Positions 7,602 through 16,625 are shown, counted from the stretch's first letter. The stretch: DNA of 61,518 nucleotides from Virgibacillus halodenitrificans JCM 12304 (GCF_001310895.1 NZ_BAZS01000026.1:1-61518); one strand, 5' to 3'. The notes: generated by a model not told the origin, from the letters alone. Program-made: numbers and translations.

Positions 7602-8673
7602 ATTTATCTCAGCAATTATTCCTTCAGGTTTTTTATTGAGATTAACCTTTTTAAATATTGTTATAGTTGGAATTGCGACCGTCATTCTAGGTTGGTCTTT
7701 ATATAATACGGCTTGTACACTGGCTGATGCGGTTGGTAATATGAATGCATATTCGCAGCAGCAGTATAATAACACACTAAGAAACTATCTGATTATATTT
7801 CTTTTATTAACAATTACAATGGGAAGTCTTTTGCATTATTACTTAACTAAACACTTTATTAAACCAATTCGAATGTTAATGAAATCTACAGATCAAATGA
7901 AATCAGGCAATTTCCCCGAGCAAGTACCAATTAAAAAAGAAGATGAAATTGGGCTGTTAATAAAAAAGTTTAATGAGCTTGTACAACAATTAAATACAAA
8001 TGAACAACATCGAAAAAGAATGGTTGCTGATCTATCTCATGAATTCCGTACGCCTTTGGCTAATTTAAATGGATACCTACTTGCTCTCGGAAATGGAGAT
8101 ATTAGAGGAGATGAGAACCTTTTCCGCTCCTTGCATCAAGAAGCAGAACGGCTGACTTCATTAGTTGAGCAATTGGATGATTTAAAGGAATGGGAATATT
8201 TGTCCAGTCATAACCTTTATGAAAAAGAGGAAACAGAAATCACAGAGTTAGTTCATCAATGTGTAACAATGTTTAATAGGAAGCTCAAGAAAACAGAAAT
8301 AGCTCTTCATATCGATGTTACTCCTGCAAAACTACAGCTCCATAGGGAAGGTATCCAGCAAGTCTTAACAAATTTTCTTGATAACGCTATTCGCTATTAT
8401 CAAGGTCCGGGTGATATTTATCTAAAGGGAGAACAACTCCAGCCCGGATATAAAATTTCTTTGGAAAGTCCTGGTCCAACAATAGAAGAAAACGAAAAAG
8501 AAATTATTTTTGAACGATTCCACCGGTTAGATCCCTCTCGAAATAGAAATACAGGTGGGTCTGGGTTAGGCCTGGCAATATCAAAGGCGATTATAGAACG
8601 GCATGGAGGGGAAATAGGGGTGCAACCTAAAGAAAGTACAAACACCTTTTGGATATTACTCCATATTAAATGA
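7585..8673 (+). CDS. Sensor histidine kinase
   Basis: 362 residues, TTG start inside the 3' end of the regulator gene. Two transmembrane segments (about 17-38 and 68-86) enclose a short external loop of about 30 residues, followed by a HAMP linker, the H-box 'DLSHEFRTPLANL' (His152), the N-box 'LTNFLDNAIRYY' and the G-box 'GGSGLGLAISKAI'. The very short loop favours sensing within or at the membrane, or via a partner protein. Partner of the response regulator at 6915. Confidence 0.93.
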   Translation: MLQIRKFISAIIPSGFLLRLTFLNIVIVGIATVILGWSLYNTACTLADAVGNMNAYSQQQYNNTLRNYLIIFLLLTITMGSLLHYYLTKHFIKPIRMLMKSTDQMKSGNFPEQVPIKKEDEIGLLIKKFNELVQQLNTNEQHRKRMVADLSHEFRTPLANLNGYLLALGNGDIRGDENLFRSLHQEAERLTSLVEQLDDLKEWEYLSSHNLYEKEETEITELVHQCVTMFNRKLKKTEIALHIDVTPAKLQLHREGIQQVLTNFLDNAIRYYQGPGDIYLKGEQLQPGYKISLESPGPTIEENEKEIIFERFHRLDPSRNRNTGGSGLGLAISKAIIERHGGEIGVQPKESTNTFWILLHIK

Positions 8674-8803
8674 TCTGTGACTTAACAATAATTTGGAAAG
8701 TTTTATCATGCGGATTGTTTTTTCAAATCCATAAGAGAGGCAATATAACTGAAGTCGCTAACTTTCCTAAATTAATAATTTCATATCTTTTCAGCATAGT
8801 AAA

Positions 8804-8850
8804 TAGCCGTCTGACCTCCAGATTTTATTGGAAATCAGGCGACTTTTTTA
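8804..8850 (+). terminator. Terminator after the two-component genes
   Basis: Stem gccgtctga / tcaggcgac with an inner tcca/tgga extension is followed by TTTTTT. The rest of the 335-bp gap 8674-9008 is AT-rich and holds only the protease upstream region. Confidence 0.8.
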
Positions 8851-8892
8851 TAGTTTGGTAATAGGCCAATATATCCACTTGGCCGAATTAGC

Positions 8893-8918
8893 ATAAGTAT
8901 AATGATCTAAATACTTAT
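8893..8918. promoter_or_regulatory. Inverted repeat upstream of the protease gene
   Basis: ATAAGTAT (8893-8900) and ATACTTAT (8911-8918) form an 8-bp inverted repeat with a 10-bp spacer, 90-115 bp upstream of the start codon. It could be an operator for a regulator of exoprotease synthesis; which one is not known. Confidence 0.45.
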
Positions 8919-9008
8919 AATAATATTTACAATTTACAGAAAAAATTATATTATAAAAATGTTCATTAACTTTTTTTGGAAACTATTAAGAAATAAGGGG
9001 GACATTAA

Positions 9009-11387
9009 ATGAAGAAGAAACAAGCAATTATTTCTAGTACTTTAGCATGTATACTAGGGCTTGGAACATTTGGCGCTGTAACTACCACACCCACTGTCAC
9101 CGCACCCGTCAAAGCTTCAGCAGCTACGGAAGTCGGTTCACCGATAGATTTGGGTATCGCAAATGAAGATAGATTAATAGAAAAGTTAAAGGAAGAAGGT
9201 ATAATTCCCAAAAACGCATCACCTGCGGAAGCAGAAAAGAAGCTGAAAAAGTTTCTCCAAGCAAAGGCCAAAAATGCAAAAAAGACAAAGGACAAGCTCC
9301 CTAAAGGACTTGATGCAAACCTTAAAAAAGAGAATAATTCTGCCAATAAAGGGTTAAAAAAGGGCAAAGGAAATAAATTAGGCCAAGGAAAGAAAAATGA
9401 AGTTGATACTGTAAAGAAAGAAACATATAGTGGAGAAGTTCGTTCTGACAAAGTATTGGTATTAGCAATAGAATTTCCTGACTACTCCAAAAGCTCTATT
9501 ACAAAAGAGGAATCGGATTTCTGGTATGAAAATTACACGCATGACCACTACCAGGATATGATTTTTGGAGAGAACGGATACACTGGACCTAATGGTGAAA
9601 ATCTTGTATCTATGAAGCAATATTACGAAAAACAATCAGGTGGTAGCTATACCGTTGATGGAACGGTAGCTGGCTGGTATACAGCAGATCACCCTGCTGC
9701 CTATTATGGCGGAAATATTCCGTCACCTGATGGAAGTGATGCACGCCCTAGAGAATTAGTATATGAAGCGTTGACGAAAGCAGGGGCGGACCCCGAGGTT
9801 GATCTAAGTGAGTACGATGTCTGGGATAGAGATGACTATGACGGGGATGGCGTTTATAATGAACCGGATGGAATTATTGACCATTTGATGGTTGTTCATG
9901 CTGGAGTAGGTGAAGAAGCTGGCGGCGGTTCTCTCGGTGGAGATGCCATCTGGTCACATCGCTGGAACCTCGGACAATTGGTTGCAGTGCCTGGCGGAAA
10001 ATCAGATAGTGATCGTTTCGGTGGTTTGTTAGGAGCCTATGACTACACTGTCGAGCCTGAGGATGGGGCAGCAGGCGTATTCATTCATGAATATGGCCAT
10101 GATCTCGGTCTTCCAGATGAATATGATACGATATATAGTGGAGCTGGTGAAGCAGTATCCTATTGGTCTGTAATGGCAAGCGGTAGCTGGGCCGGAGATA
10201 TTCCCGGAACAGAACCTCCTGGAATGAGTCCATATGCACGTGAAATGCTTCAGAATATGCATGGAGGAAACTGGTTATCTGGAGCTACACTGAAAGCAGA
10301 TGAGATTACGAGTGAAGGTACTAATGTTTTAATTGATGAAGCAATAACAAAAGGTGTTAACAACGATGCTGTTCGCATTGATTTGCCTGATAAGCTAAAT
10401 GTTTTAAATACTCCACGAACAGGTGAATTTGAATATTATGGTGGTAAAGGTGACGAAGCAGATCATAAAATGTTTACCAGCATTGATTTAAGTAATGCAA
10501 CTACAGCCACACTTGAGTTTGATGCTTGGTATAATATTGAAAAATACTGGGATTATGCAATGGTACAGGTCTCTATTGATGGAGGGGAAACTTGGGAGTC
10601 TCTAGCTAGTGAGAATACCTCTAGTCAACTTGATCCAAATGGGTATCCAGCCATTTCAGAAAACCTCCCTGGATATACTGGTTCAAGCAATGGCTGGATT
10701 CATGAGTCATTGGATATTAGTAAATATGCAGGGCAGGAAATTCAGGTGCAATTTCGTTCAATGACAGATTGGGCAACAAATTTGGATGGTTTTTTTGCGG
10801 ATAATATTACTGTAAGAGCAGACGGTAAGGAAATTTTTAAAGATGGGGCAGAGACCGAGCCGAATTTCACCTTAGATGGGTTTAAGAAGCACGATGGAAC
10901 TTATACTACAAACCATTACTATCTTCTTGAATGGAGATCTCACAATGGGGTTGATGAAGGATTGGCGCATATTCGCCGTGGGGCAAGCCTGATGTCTTAT
11001 GATGAAGGATTGGTCGTTTGGTATGTTGATGAATCCTATGATAATAACTGGACAGGAGAACATCCGGGAGAAGGATTCCTAGGCGTAGTTGATGCAGATC
11101 AGCACACCAATTATTGGAGTGATAAAACCGCTGGATCGACATCTTACCAGTTACATGACGCAGCCTTCAGCTTAGATAAAACGGAGAAAATGTCCATTAC
11201 TTATCCTGATCTATATAATATGAAGGATAATTTCACTAAACGTATTCCTCTATTTGACGATAGTGCAGACTACAGCAACCCGGGGCAGATAGATGCTGGT
11301 CGGAATATTCCAGAATACGGTTTAAAATTCCGAGTAGCGGGACAAAGCAATGATGGAACAGTCGGAAATATACTTATTTACCGTTAG
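9009..11387 (+). CDS. Immune inhibitor A-type secreted metalloprotease (M6 family)
   Basis: 792 residues with a Sec signal peptide ending near 'VKASA-A'. The pro-region (about 40-145) has a Lys-rich stretch. The M6 catalytic domain carries the zinc site HExxH as His360-Glu361-x2-His364 in 'HEYGHDLGLPDEYD'. The C-terminal half has beta-rich segments ('FEYYGGKGDEADHKMFTSID', 'FFADNITVRADG') typical of InhA. These enzymes degrade extracellular proteins including host antimicrobial peptides in the B. cereus group. Length is close to the family norm. Monocistronic, with a strong GGGGG-type site before ATG and a hairpin after the stop. Confidence 0.94.
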   Translation: MKKKQAIISSTLACILGLGTFGAVTTTPTVTAPVKASAATEVGSPIDLGIANEDRLIEKLKEEGIIPKNASPAEAEKKLKKFLQAKAKNAKKTKDKLPKGLDANLKKENNSANKGLKKGKGNKLGQGKKNEVDTVKKETYSGEVRSDKVLVLAIEFPDYSKSSITKEESDFWYENYTHDHYQDMIFGENGYTGPNGENLVSMKQYYEKQSGGSYTVDGTVAGWYTADHPAAYYGGNIPSPDGSDARPRELVYEALTKAGADPEVDLSEYDVWDRDDYDGDGVYNEPDGIIDHLMVVHAGVGEEAGGGSLGGDAIWSHRWNLGQLVAVPGGKSDSDRFGGLLGAYDYTVEPEDGAAGVFIHEYGHDLGLPDEYDTIYSGAGEAVSYWSVMASGSWAGDIPGTEPPGMSPYAREMLQNMHGGNWLSGATLKADEITSEGTNVLIDEAITKGVNNDAVRIDLPDKLNVLNTPRTGEFEYYGGKGDEADHKMFTSIDLSNATTATLEFDAWYNIEKYWDYAMVQVSIDGGETWESLASENTSSQLDPNGYPAISENLPGYTGSSNGWIHESLDISKYAGQEIQVQFRSMTDWATNLDGFFADNITVRADGKEIFKDGAETEPNFTLDGFKKHDGTYTTNHYYLLEWRSHNGVDEGLAHIRRGASLMSYDEGLVVWYVDESYDNNWTGEHPGEGFLGVVDADQHTNYWSDKTAGSTSYQLHDAAFSLDKTEKMSITYPDLYNMKDNFTKRIPLFDDSADYSNPGQIDAGRNIPEYGLKFRVAGQSNDGTVGNILIYR

Positions 11388-11412
11388 GCAAGCAATAGTT
11401 GAAGTGTTATTA

Positions 11413-11455
11413 ATACAAAGAACCTACCTCTCGTTCAGAGGTAGGTTCTTTGTAT
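11413..11455. terminator. Long perfect hairpin after the protease gene
   Basis: A 19-bp perfect stem (11413-11431 and 11437-11455) with a 5-base loop separates the protease gene from the convergent sulfur operon. It lacks a clear T-run after the stem on the plus strand. Confidence 0.7.
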
Positions 11456-11467
11456 GAGGGGGATACC

Positions 11468-11826
11468 TTATACCCAGGCACTCATACCGCCTTTTACATT
11501 GGATACTTTTTCAAAACCTTGTTTCTTAAGCATTTTTGCTGCCTTCGTACTGCGCATTCCGCTCTGACAAATGACAACAACCTCTTTAGATTTATCTAAT
11601 TGCTTTGTTTGGCCTGCCAAATTGGATAAAGGGATATTCTTAAACGGCTTTCGATTCTTTGCTTTAAACTCCCCAGGGTACGTACATCAATGAATTGAAT
11701 ATTTCTATCCTTCATCTTCTGCTTTGCATCGGAGGACTTTATATTCTCCACCCCTTTTGCAGGCATAAAACGGCTAAATATAAACGCGATTGCCAACAAG
11801 ATTACTATCCATTGTACTATTTCCAT
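11468..11826 (-). pseudogene. Membrane-anchored rhodanese, interrupted by one frameshift
   Basis: The N-terminus is a transmembrane anchor (about 5-22) followed by 'RFMPAKGV' and a rhodanese domain. The frame breaks near 11680 in a CCC run; one extra C restores 'VRTPGEFKAKN' and the active loop 'VICQSGMRSTKAA' (Cys nucleophile), ending 'KGGMSAWV'. Rhodaneses transfer sulfane sulfur through a cysteine persulfide. It is the last gene of the reactive-sulfur operon, 13 bp after the TauE gene. It is a paralogue of the protein at 16615, which shares the anchor and 'MP-x-x-GV' motif. Probably intact in life. Confidence 0.82.
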
Positions 11827-11839
11827 ATCTACATACCTC

Positions 11840-12622
11840 CTAGAAAAAATCCAGCCAAATTTTTATAGCTGTACCTAGTATTAAGATCGCCAATAACCAT
11901 TGCAAGATTTTCGTATTGACCTTTTGTCCGAACTTTGCTCCAAGTGGGGACGCAATTAAGCTTGCTACAATCATGATTACGGCAGGAACAAATAAAACCT
12001 GTCCCGTTAATAACTTCCCAGTAGTGGAACCAATGGATGAAATAAATGTAATCGCCAAAGAGGTGGCAATCGTCATCCGAGTAGGGATCTTTAGTACAAT
12101 AAGCATAATTGGAACTAAAATAAATGCTCCCGCAGCTCCTACAATTCCTGCACCAACACCTACAATAAGGGCTAATACAGCTGCAAGCCATTTATTAAAA
12201 GTAACCTGATCCAGCGGAATATCATCGAGCCCTTTTTTAGGGACAAACATCATTACCGCTGCGATAGTCGCAAGTATTCCATAAACAAGATTAATTCCTT
12301 GGTCTGTCATGAGCTGAGAGCCATAGCCACCTATAAAGCTACCAATAAGAATGCTAATACCCATATAAATGATTAACGTCTTATTTAAATATCCGCCTTT
12401 TCGGTATGCCCATACTCCCCCAATGGTTGCAAATAGAACCTGTACTGCGCTAATCCCTGAGACTTCATGCGCAGAAAAGGCAGACAGTCCAAGCATGGCT
12501 GGGATATATAATAGCATTGGATATTTAATAATAGAGCCACCAATTCCTACCATTCCAGAAATAAACGACCCAATAAATCCAATGAGGAAAATGGTTATTA
12601 AAAAAAGTATACTATATTCCAT
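11840..12622 (-). CDS. yrkJ: TauE/SafE-family sulfite/organosulfur exporter
   Basis: 260 residues from the ATG at 12622, which has GGAGG seven bases upstream. About eight hydrophobic helices in two repeats, each beginning with the Gly-rich family motif ('[15 protein letters not shown]' and '[17 protein letters not shown]'). The family exports sulfite, thiosulfate or sulfoacetate-type anions. In the operon with TusA, MBL-rhodanese and CstR it corresponds in order and type to B. subtilis YrkJ and to the TauE of staphylococcal cst operons. Confidence 0.9.
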   Translation of the reverse strand: MEYSILFLITIFLIGFIGSFISGMVGIGGSIIKYPMLLYIPAMLGLSAFSAHEVSGISAVQVLFATIGGVWAYRKGGYLNKTLIIYMGISILIGSFIGGYGSQLMTDQGINLVYGILATIAAVMMFVPKKGLDDIPLDQVTFNKWLAAVLALIVGVGAGIVGAAGAFILVPIMLIVLKIPTRMTIATSLAITFISSIGSTTGKLLTGQVLFVPAVIMIVASLIASPLGAKFGQKVNTKILQWLLAILILGTAIKIWLDFF

Positions 12623-12641
12623 CAATCTACCTCCTAACTAA

Positions 12642-12840
12642 GAAAAGCGGAAGCACCCGTTTAGCAACGTACAAACTGGAAATCTTCTGCACGAGATAAA
12701 GGAAACACGATGAGCTATCTAGCGAATCGATGTTGACTTATCGTAGAAAGAAGATTGAAGTTTGGGGCTGCGCTAAATGCTCGCCCCCTCAAAACCTCTG
12801 CTAGTTGCTGGGTGCTGTAGTTGGACATGACTTCTGCGAA
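12642..12840 (-). repeat. Degenerate dispersed repeat C
   Basis: Contains 'aaaagcggaagcacccgttt' at one end, an 'gagataaaggaaacacgatg' block, and 'gctgggtgctgtagttggac' at the other. The two ends pair loosely (gcgc/ggcgc-type). Related degenerate copies occur around 18355-18480 and 30125-30240. No coding potential. It fills the gap between the TauE and TusA genes. Confidence 0.6.
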
Positions 12841-12885
12841 TTGAAAGCTTCACAGAGTCTGCAACTTCCTTTCTTATCATCTAGA

Positions 12886-12918
12886 GAAGACCCATATTGC
12901 ATGGGTCTTCGTCTTTTT
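12886..12918. terminator. Hairpin between TusA gene and repeat C
   Basis: A 10-bp perfect stem (gaagacccat / atgggtcttc) with GTCTTTTT on the plus-strand side. It overlaps the end of the TusA gene and may attenuate read-through into the TauE gene. Confidence 0.65.
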
Positions 12919-13144
12919 ATGCTTTCTTAATCCAAAATTTAAATACGCCATCTTCTTCCGCGTCTTGAACGACTGTATGGCCACCTGATTTCGCCCATGC
13001 TGTCAAATCACTCTTTGACCCTTTGTCTGTCGCATGCACTTCCAAAATCTCACCTGAATTCAAGTCTTCCATTGCTTTTTTTGTTCTTACAACTGGCATC
13101 GGACAAGCAAACCCTTTTGCATCTAAAAATTTATTTGATTCCAT
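12917..13144 (-). CDS. yrkI: TusA-family sulfurtransferase (sulfur carrier)
   Basis: 75 residues, the whole of a TusA domain. The persulfide-carrying cysteine is in the family CPxP motif 'GFACPMPVVRTKKAM', near residue 14. TusA proteins relay sulfane sulfur between rhodaneses and DsrE-type partners in the cytoplasm. AGGAGG site before the ATG. It is encoded between the MBL-rhodanese and TauE genes, matching YrkI in the yrk operon. Confidence 0.92.
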   Translation of the reverse strand: MESNKFLDAKGFACPMPVVRTKKAMEDLNSGEILEVHATDKGSKSDLTAWAKSGGHTVVQDAEEDGVFKFWIKKA

Positions 13145-13233
13145 CTTAAAATTCCTCCTAAAAAATAATTTGTTTTTATATTTCTATACTATTTATTACG
13201 ATCGCAAGGTTTTTAAATTCTTCTTACTTTTCT

Positions 13234-14358
13234 CTAACCTTCTACCGCACAGCGGTTTGGGCCGGATTCCATTTCTTTTTGTTCTTCCACTTCAGGTTTT
13301 ATTTTCCCCATATTTGTTTGGCGTATTTCCTGATAAGCATTTGGCTGTGGTGGTAAATTCTCTGTAACCATTCTCCTGAATTCACTTTCATCTTCCACGT
13401 TCAAGCCTTCATTCTTTTTATATAGATCTCCTAATTTAGCAGCAACTTTTCCGCCTTCTCCCAGCTCCTCTGCAAATGAATAGTGTGCCGGAAGAACAAG
13501 CAGGTCATCGCTAAGCTCTTTATACTTGTTATAAAGTGTATGACGGAGATCTCCCACCCAATCTTCTGCTTTTCCTGCTAAGTCTGGTCGACCAATGGAT
13601 TTCACAAATAGGATATCTCCTGTTAATAAATACTTGTCATCAATAATAAATGACGTACTCCCGATGGTATGTCCGGGTGAATAAATTGGATGCACAACAA
13701 CTTTTGTATTACCAACCGTAATGTCTTTTCCTTCTTCTAATGCACTATAATCAAACGTAACCTCTGTCGCATCCTTCGGTGGCAAGTGATATGTTCCACC
13801 TGCTTTTTCAGCAAGGGCACGCCCTCCTGATATATGATCTGCATGTAAATGGGTATCGATTAAGTGCTTGATCTCCACCCCTTTGTCCGCAGCAAATGTC
13901 TCATAAGCGTCAATCATTCTTGCCGTATCAATAATGGCAGCTTCTCCATTAGACTCTATAAAATAAGAAAGACAACCTTTTCCGAGACGGACAAATTGAT
14001 ACAATGCTCCTCCACCATTTAAATCACCAATTTTCACTGGCTCAAGATGTTCACTCCAGGCCTTCATACCACCTTCCAGATTATACACTTTGGTAAATCC
14101 AGCCTCTTCCATCATTTCGGCAACCATTTGAGAGGATCCGCCTTTTGCACAAACAACCACAATTTCTTTATCTTTATCTATTTCAAGGGAATCAACACCG
14201 TCTAATAAATTAAAGTACGGCTCGTTAATAACCCTGATTTTGCCACCTTCAATTTTCCAATTATCATATTCATCTGTATTTCGGACATCCAAAATTAACA
14301 ACTCTTCGTTCGCAATGATTTTTCGGGCTATATCTTTTGTAGTTACTGATTTAGACAA
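13234..14358 (-). CDS. yrkH: Rhodanese-metallo-beta-lactamase fusion, persulfide dioxygenase-like
   Basis: 374 residues, TTG start with GGAGG eight bases upstream. Residues about 8-110 are a rhodanese domain with nucleophile Cys in '[12 protein letters not shown]'. Residues about 120-330 are a metallo-beta-lactamase fold with '[11 protein letters not shown]', '[11 protein letters not shown]', 'LLTGDILF' and 'LPAHYSF', the ligand set of ETHE1/CstB-type persulfide dioxygenases, which oxidise persulfides to sulfite or thiosulfate. The C-terminus ends 'GPNRCAVEG'. The domain order is the reverse of CstB, in which the MBL domain is N-terminal. A paralogue with identical layout is at 21444. Confidence 0.92.
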   Translation of the reverse strand: MSKSVTTKDIARKIIANEELLILDVRNTDEYDNWKIEGGKIRVINEPYFNLLDGVDSLEIDKDKEIVVVCAKGGSSQMVAEMMEEAGFTKVYNLEGGMKAWSEHLEPVKIGDLNGGGALYQFVRLGKGCLSYFIESNGEAAIIDTARMIDAYETFAADKGVEIKHLIDTHLHADHISGGRALAEKAGGTYHLPPKDATEVTFDYSALEEGKDITVGNTKVVVHPIYSPGHTIGSTSFIIDDKYLLTGDILFVKSIGRPDLAGKAEDWVGDLRHTLYNKYKELSDDLLVLPAHYSFAEELGEGGKVAAKLGDLYKKNEGLNVEDESEFRRMVTENLPPQPNAYQEIRQTNMGKIKPEVEEQKEMESGPNRCAVEG

Positions 14359-14375
14359 TCAGATCTCCTCCTTCA

Positions 14376-14774
14376 TTAAAATGATAATGTTATATTTGCA
14401 TCCTTCGCGTATTCAATAAATGAAGCGGCTCCGCCTACTTCAATCCCATCAATAAAGGCTTCCTTTTCGAGGTTCATAACATCCATCGTCATTTGACAAG
14501 CAATTATTTTAATATTTAATTCCTGAGCTATTCCAACCAGCTCTTCAATTGAGGGTACATTTGCCTGTTTAAAGCCTTCTTCAAAATGTTCTTTTCCTTC
14601 AGGAAGTGGTAAATTTTTGTGTGCTTCCTTATGAATGAGGTTTAATCCTTCAAACGTAAAGAATATGCCTACCTCTGCATCAGACGCTGCCGCTGCAGTC
14701 GCCACATTAAAAACTTTATATGCATCAAATAAACTTCCGTTTGCAGCAATAATTGCTACTTTCGTGTTAGCCAT
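14376..14774 (-). CDS. DsrE/DsrF-family sulfur relay protein
   Basis: 132 residues from the ATG at 14774, which has GGAGG eight bases upstream; an upstream in-frame ATG at 14789 lacks a site. The fold signature is 'TKVAIIAANGSLFDAY', 'VGIFFTFEGL' and 'IIACQMTMDVMNL', with a cysteine at the position where DsrE-like proteins carry persulfide. Within the sulfur operon, between the MBL-rhodanese and TusA-rhodanese genes. Related to the larger DsrE protein at 15741. Confidence 0.87.
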   Translation of the reverse strand: MANTKVAIIAANGSLFDAYKVFNVATAAAASDAEVGIFFTFEGLNLIHKEAHKNLPLPEGKEHFEEGFKQANVPSIEELVGIAQELNIKIIACQMTMDVMNLEKEAFIDGIEVGGAASFIEYAKDANITLSF

Positions 14775-14794
14775 ATTCCATTCCTCCATAGTAA

Positions 14795-15367
14795 TTAGTT
14801 GTTTTTATCTGTTGGCCCTTCCCATGTGGACATACCAGGTATGACATTCTTTACATTAGGAAAGCCTTTCTCTGTCAACTTTTGTGCAGCTAGATCACTA
14901 CGGTTTCCTGTACGACAAATTACATGTAGCTCGTTATCTTTATCCAATTCTTTCATTCTTTCCTCAAGATCTCCCAGTGGAATATTAATTGCATTAGGGA
15001 TATGGCCAAATGCGAACTCAGCTGGTTCACGCACATCCAATATAGTCAGATTTTCTCCTGCTTCTATTTTTGATTGAAGATCTAATAATTGCTCCACATC
15101 TTCGTGCTTTGTTTCTTGTTTTGTTTCTGCATCACTTGCTTTACGTAAATAATGCGTTAAAACTCCAGCTTCTTCTACCGTGCCAAGATATTGATGACCT
15201 GTACTTTCTGCCCAGGCTTTCATATCTGTGGTAGAACCTTTATCTGTAGCTTGGACTTCAATAACCTGGCCAGCTTCCAGGTTGGTCATTGCTTTCTTCG
15301 TTTTCACAATTGGCATCGGACATGCTAATCCTTTTGCATCTAATATTTCATCTACTTGAATATTCAT
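14795..15367 (-). CDS. yrkF: TusA-rhodanese fusion protein
   Basis: 190 residues from the ATG at 15367, which has a GGAGG six bases upstream; the ATG at 15373 abuts the GGAGG directly. Residues about 1-75 are TusA with 'GLACPMPIVKTKKAM'; about 95-185 are a rhodanese domain with 'VICRTGNRSDLAA'. The fusion brings a sulfur donor and a carrier together, and matches YrkF/CstA-like proteins of persulfide-detoxification operons. It contains both catalytic cysteines and is full length. Confidence 0.92.
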   Translation of the reverse strand: MNIQVDEILDAKGLACPMPIVKTKKAMTNLEAGQVIEVQATDKGSTTDMKAWAESTGHQYLGTVEEAGVLTHYLRKASDAETKQETKHEDVEQLLDLQSKIEAGENLTILDVREPAEFAFGHIPNAINIPLGDLEERMKELDKDNELHVICRTGNRSDLAAQKLTEKGFPNVKNVIPGMSTWEGPTDKNN

Positions 15368-15377
15368 GTTCATCCTC

Positions 15378-15677
15378 CTATTTCTTTACTTCTCCATTCC
15401 AATCAAGCATACCGCCAGCAACATTGGTTACCTCATAGCCTTGACTACTAAGAAATTCACAAGCTTTCCCGCTTCTGCCGCCTGACCGACACACAATAAA
15501 GTGATGTTCATTCTTATCCATTTCATTCACTCGTTCAGGTATTTCACTTAATCGAATATGCTTTGCCCCAGGAATCATTCCCTGTGCTACTTCCTCATCT
15601 TCTCTAACATCGATTATGCTTAACCCCTTTTCGGTTTCCATCTTTTTTGCTAGTTCTGTTGTAGTAATTTCTTTCAT
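15378..15677 (-). CDS. Single-domain rhodanese
   Basis: 99 residues, one cytoplasmic rhodanese domain with the active loop 'IVCRSGGRSGKACEF' and no signal or anchor. GGAGG site before ATG. It opens the downstream half of the operon and is preceded by a CstR-like operator at 15708-15724, so it may also be transcribed from its own promoter. Confidence 0.9.
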   Translation of the reverse strand: MKEITTTELAKKMETEKGLSIIDVREDEEVAQGMIPGAKHIRLSEIPERVNEMDKNEHHFIVCRSGGRSGKACEFLSSQGYEVTNVAGGMLDWNGEVKK

Positions 15678-15707
15678 TTTAAACAGCCTCCGTTTCGTAT
15701 TATTATT

Positions 15708-15724
15708 TACCCCTATAGGTATTA
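15708..15724. promoter_or_regulatory. CstR/CsoR-type operator upstream of the rhodanese gene
   Basis: TACCCCTATAGGTATTA is a pseudo-palindrome around CCTATAGG. Its core ACCCCTATAGGTAT is identical to that at 17032-17047, and close to the one at 22626. Confidence 0.75.
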
Positions 15725-15740
15725 GTAAAGGTAAAATTTT

Positions 15741-16220
15741 TTAAATAAATAAATTAATATTTCCATCCTCTGCATCACCTATATATGCAGCAACTCCACC
15801 GTAATCAACACCATCCATCATTTCCTTTTGTTCAATACCCAGTAAATCCATTGTCATTGTACAAGCGATTAACTTAACATCTAACTCTTTCGCAAGATCA
15901 ATTAGATCTGGCAATGGCATGGCATTATGCTTTTTAATTACCTTCTTAATCATTTTCGGGCCCATTCCCAAATAATTCATATTGGAAAGCCCCATTTTGT
16001 CAGCACCTCTTGGCATAAATTTGCCAAACATTTTTTCCATAAAACCTTTATTTACAGTGATCTGTTCATCTTTTCGAAGAGCATTCAAACCCCAAAAGGT
16101 ATGAAAAATAGTTACTTCATGATCATATGCAGCAGCCCCATTTGCGATAATATACGCAGCCATTGCTTTATCATACTCACCACTAAATAGTACAATCGTT
16201 GTTTTTTTCTTTTCCGCCAT
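15741..16220 (-). CDS. yrkE: DsrE/DsrF/DrsH-like family protein (YrkE-type)
   Basis: 159 residues, the usual length of YrkE-like proteins. Features are 'TTIVLFSGEYDKAMAAYIIA', 'EVTIFHTFWGLNALR', and 'VKLIACTMTMDLLGI', with the conserved Cys in the last. The family acts in cytoplasmic sulfur transfer together with TusA and rhodaneses. GGGAGAG site before the ATG. Located directly downstream of the cstR-type gene, with an operator in between (16260-16275). Confidence 0.9.
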   Translation of the reverse strand: MAEKKKTTIVLFSGEYDKAMAAYIIANGAAAYDHEVTIFHTFWGLNALRKDEQITVNKGFMEKMFGKFMPRGADKMGLSNMNYLGMGPKMIKKVIKKHNAMPLPDLIDLAKELDVKLIACTMTMDLLGIEQKEMMDGVDYGGVAAYIGDAEDGNINLFI

Positions 16221-16259
16221 TTATTCTCTCCCTTTCTGCTACCTTTACTCATATTACAT

Positions 16260-16275
16260 ATACGTGTACGGGTAT
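16260..16275. promoter_or_regulatory. Candidate CstR-type operator upstream of yrkE
   Basis: ATACGTGTACGGGTAT has ATAC...GTAT ends and a half-site (GGGTAT) shared with the other sites of the region, but the centre differs. It lies 40 bp upstream of the DsrE gene. Confidence 0.55.
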
Positions 16276-16364
16276 TAATTTATTTCTAAAAAATGGGCTA
16301 GCTATTTGCTTCACCCACTTGTATTATATTAAAGGTCCTTTAATTGTTCGTCAAACCTCTAGCC

Positions 16365-16625
16365 TTATCTGCTCTTCACCAATAGATTAACCGCTTCTTT
16401 AATAAGCTCCTCTGTATTTTCCCCGTTTTCTTTTTCCTCACGAATGCACTGCTCTAGATTCGTACTGACAATTAAAGCAGCAGTTCGATCTAGTGCGTTT
16501 CGGGCTGCAGACATTTGAGCAACTACATTTTTACAGTCCTTTTGCTCTTCCATCATTTTAATAAGACCTCTAACTTGCCCCTCTATCCGCTTCATACGAT
16601 TCATTACTTTTTCATCATATTTCAT
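16365..16625 (-). CDS. cstR: CsoR/CstR-family repressor, probably persulfide-sensing CstR
   Basis: 86 residues from the ATG at 16625 (GGAGG nine bases upstream). It is an all-helical DUF156 protein: 'MNRMKRIEGQVRGLIKMMEE'. The first Cys is in 'DCKNVVAQMSA' and the second in 'NLEQC'. Copper-sensing CsoR has His four residues before the second Cys; here it is Asn, so the copper site is incomplete. Two cysteines with no His is the pattern of CstR, which responds to hydropersulfides by forming Cys-Cys sulfur bridges. The gene overlaps the upstream rhodanese-like gene by 11 bp. It corresponds to YrkD. Operators in this window are likely its targets. Confidence 0.9.
   Translation of the reverse strand: MKYDEKVMNRMKRIEGQVRGLIKMMEEQKDCKNVVAQMSAARNALDRTAALIVSTNLEQCIREEKENGENTEELIKEAVNLLVKSR

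Noticed and set aside
8670-8861. Possible 63-codon gene after the kinase
   Set aside because: It runs through the terminator hairpin and has no ribosome binding site.
12642-12840. Insertion sequence remnant
   Set aside because: No transposase-like frame and no clear terminal inverted repeats or target duplication; it matches the dispersed repeat type seen elsewhere.
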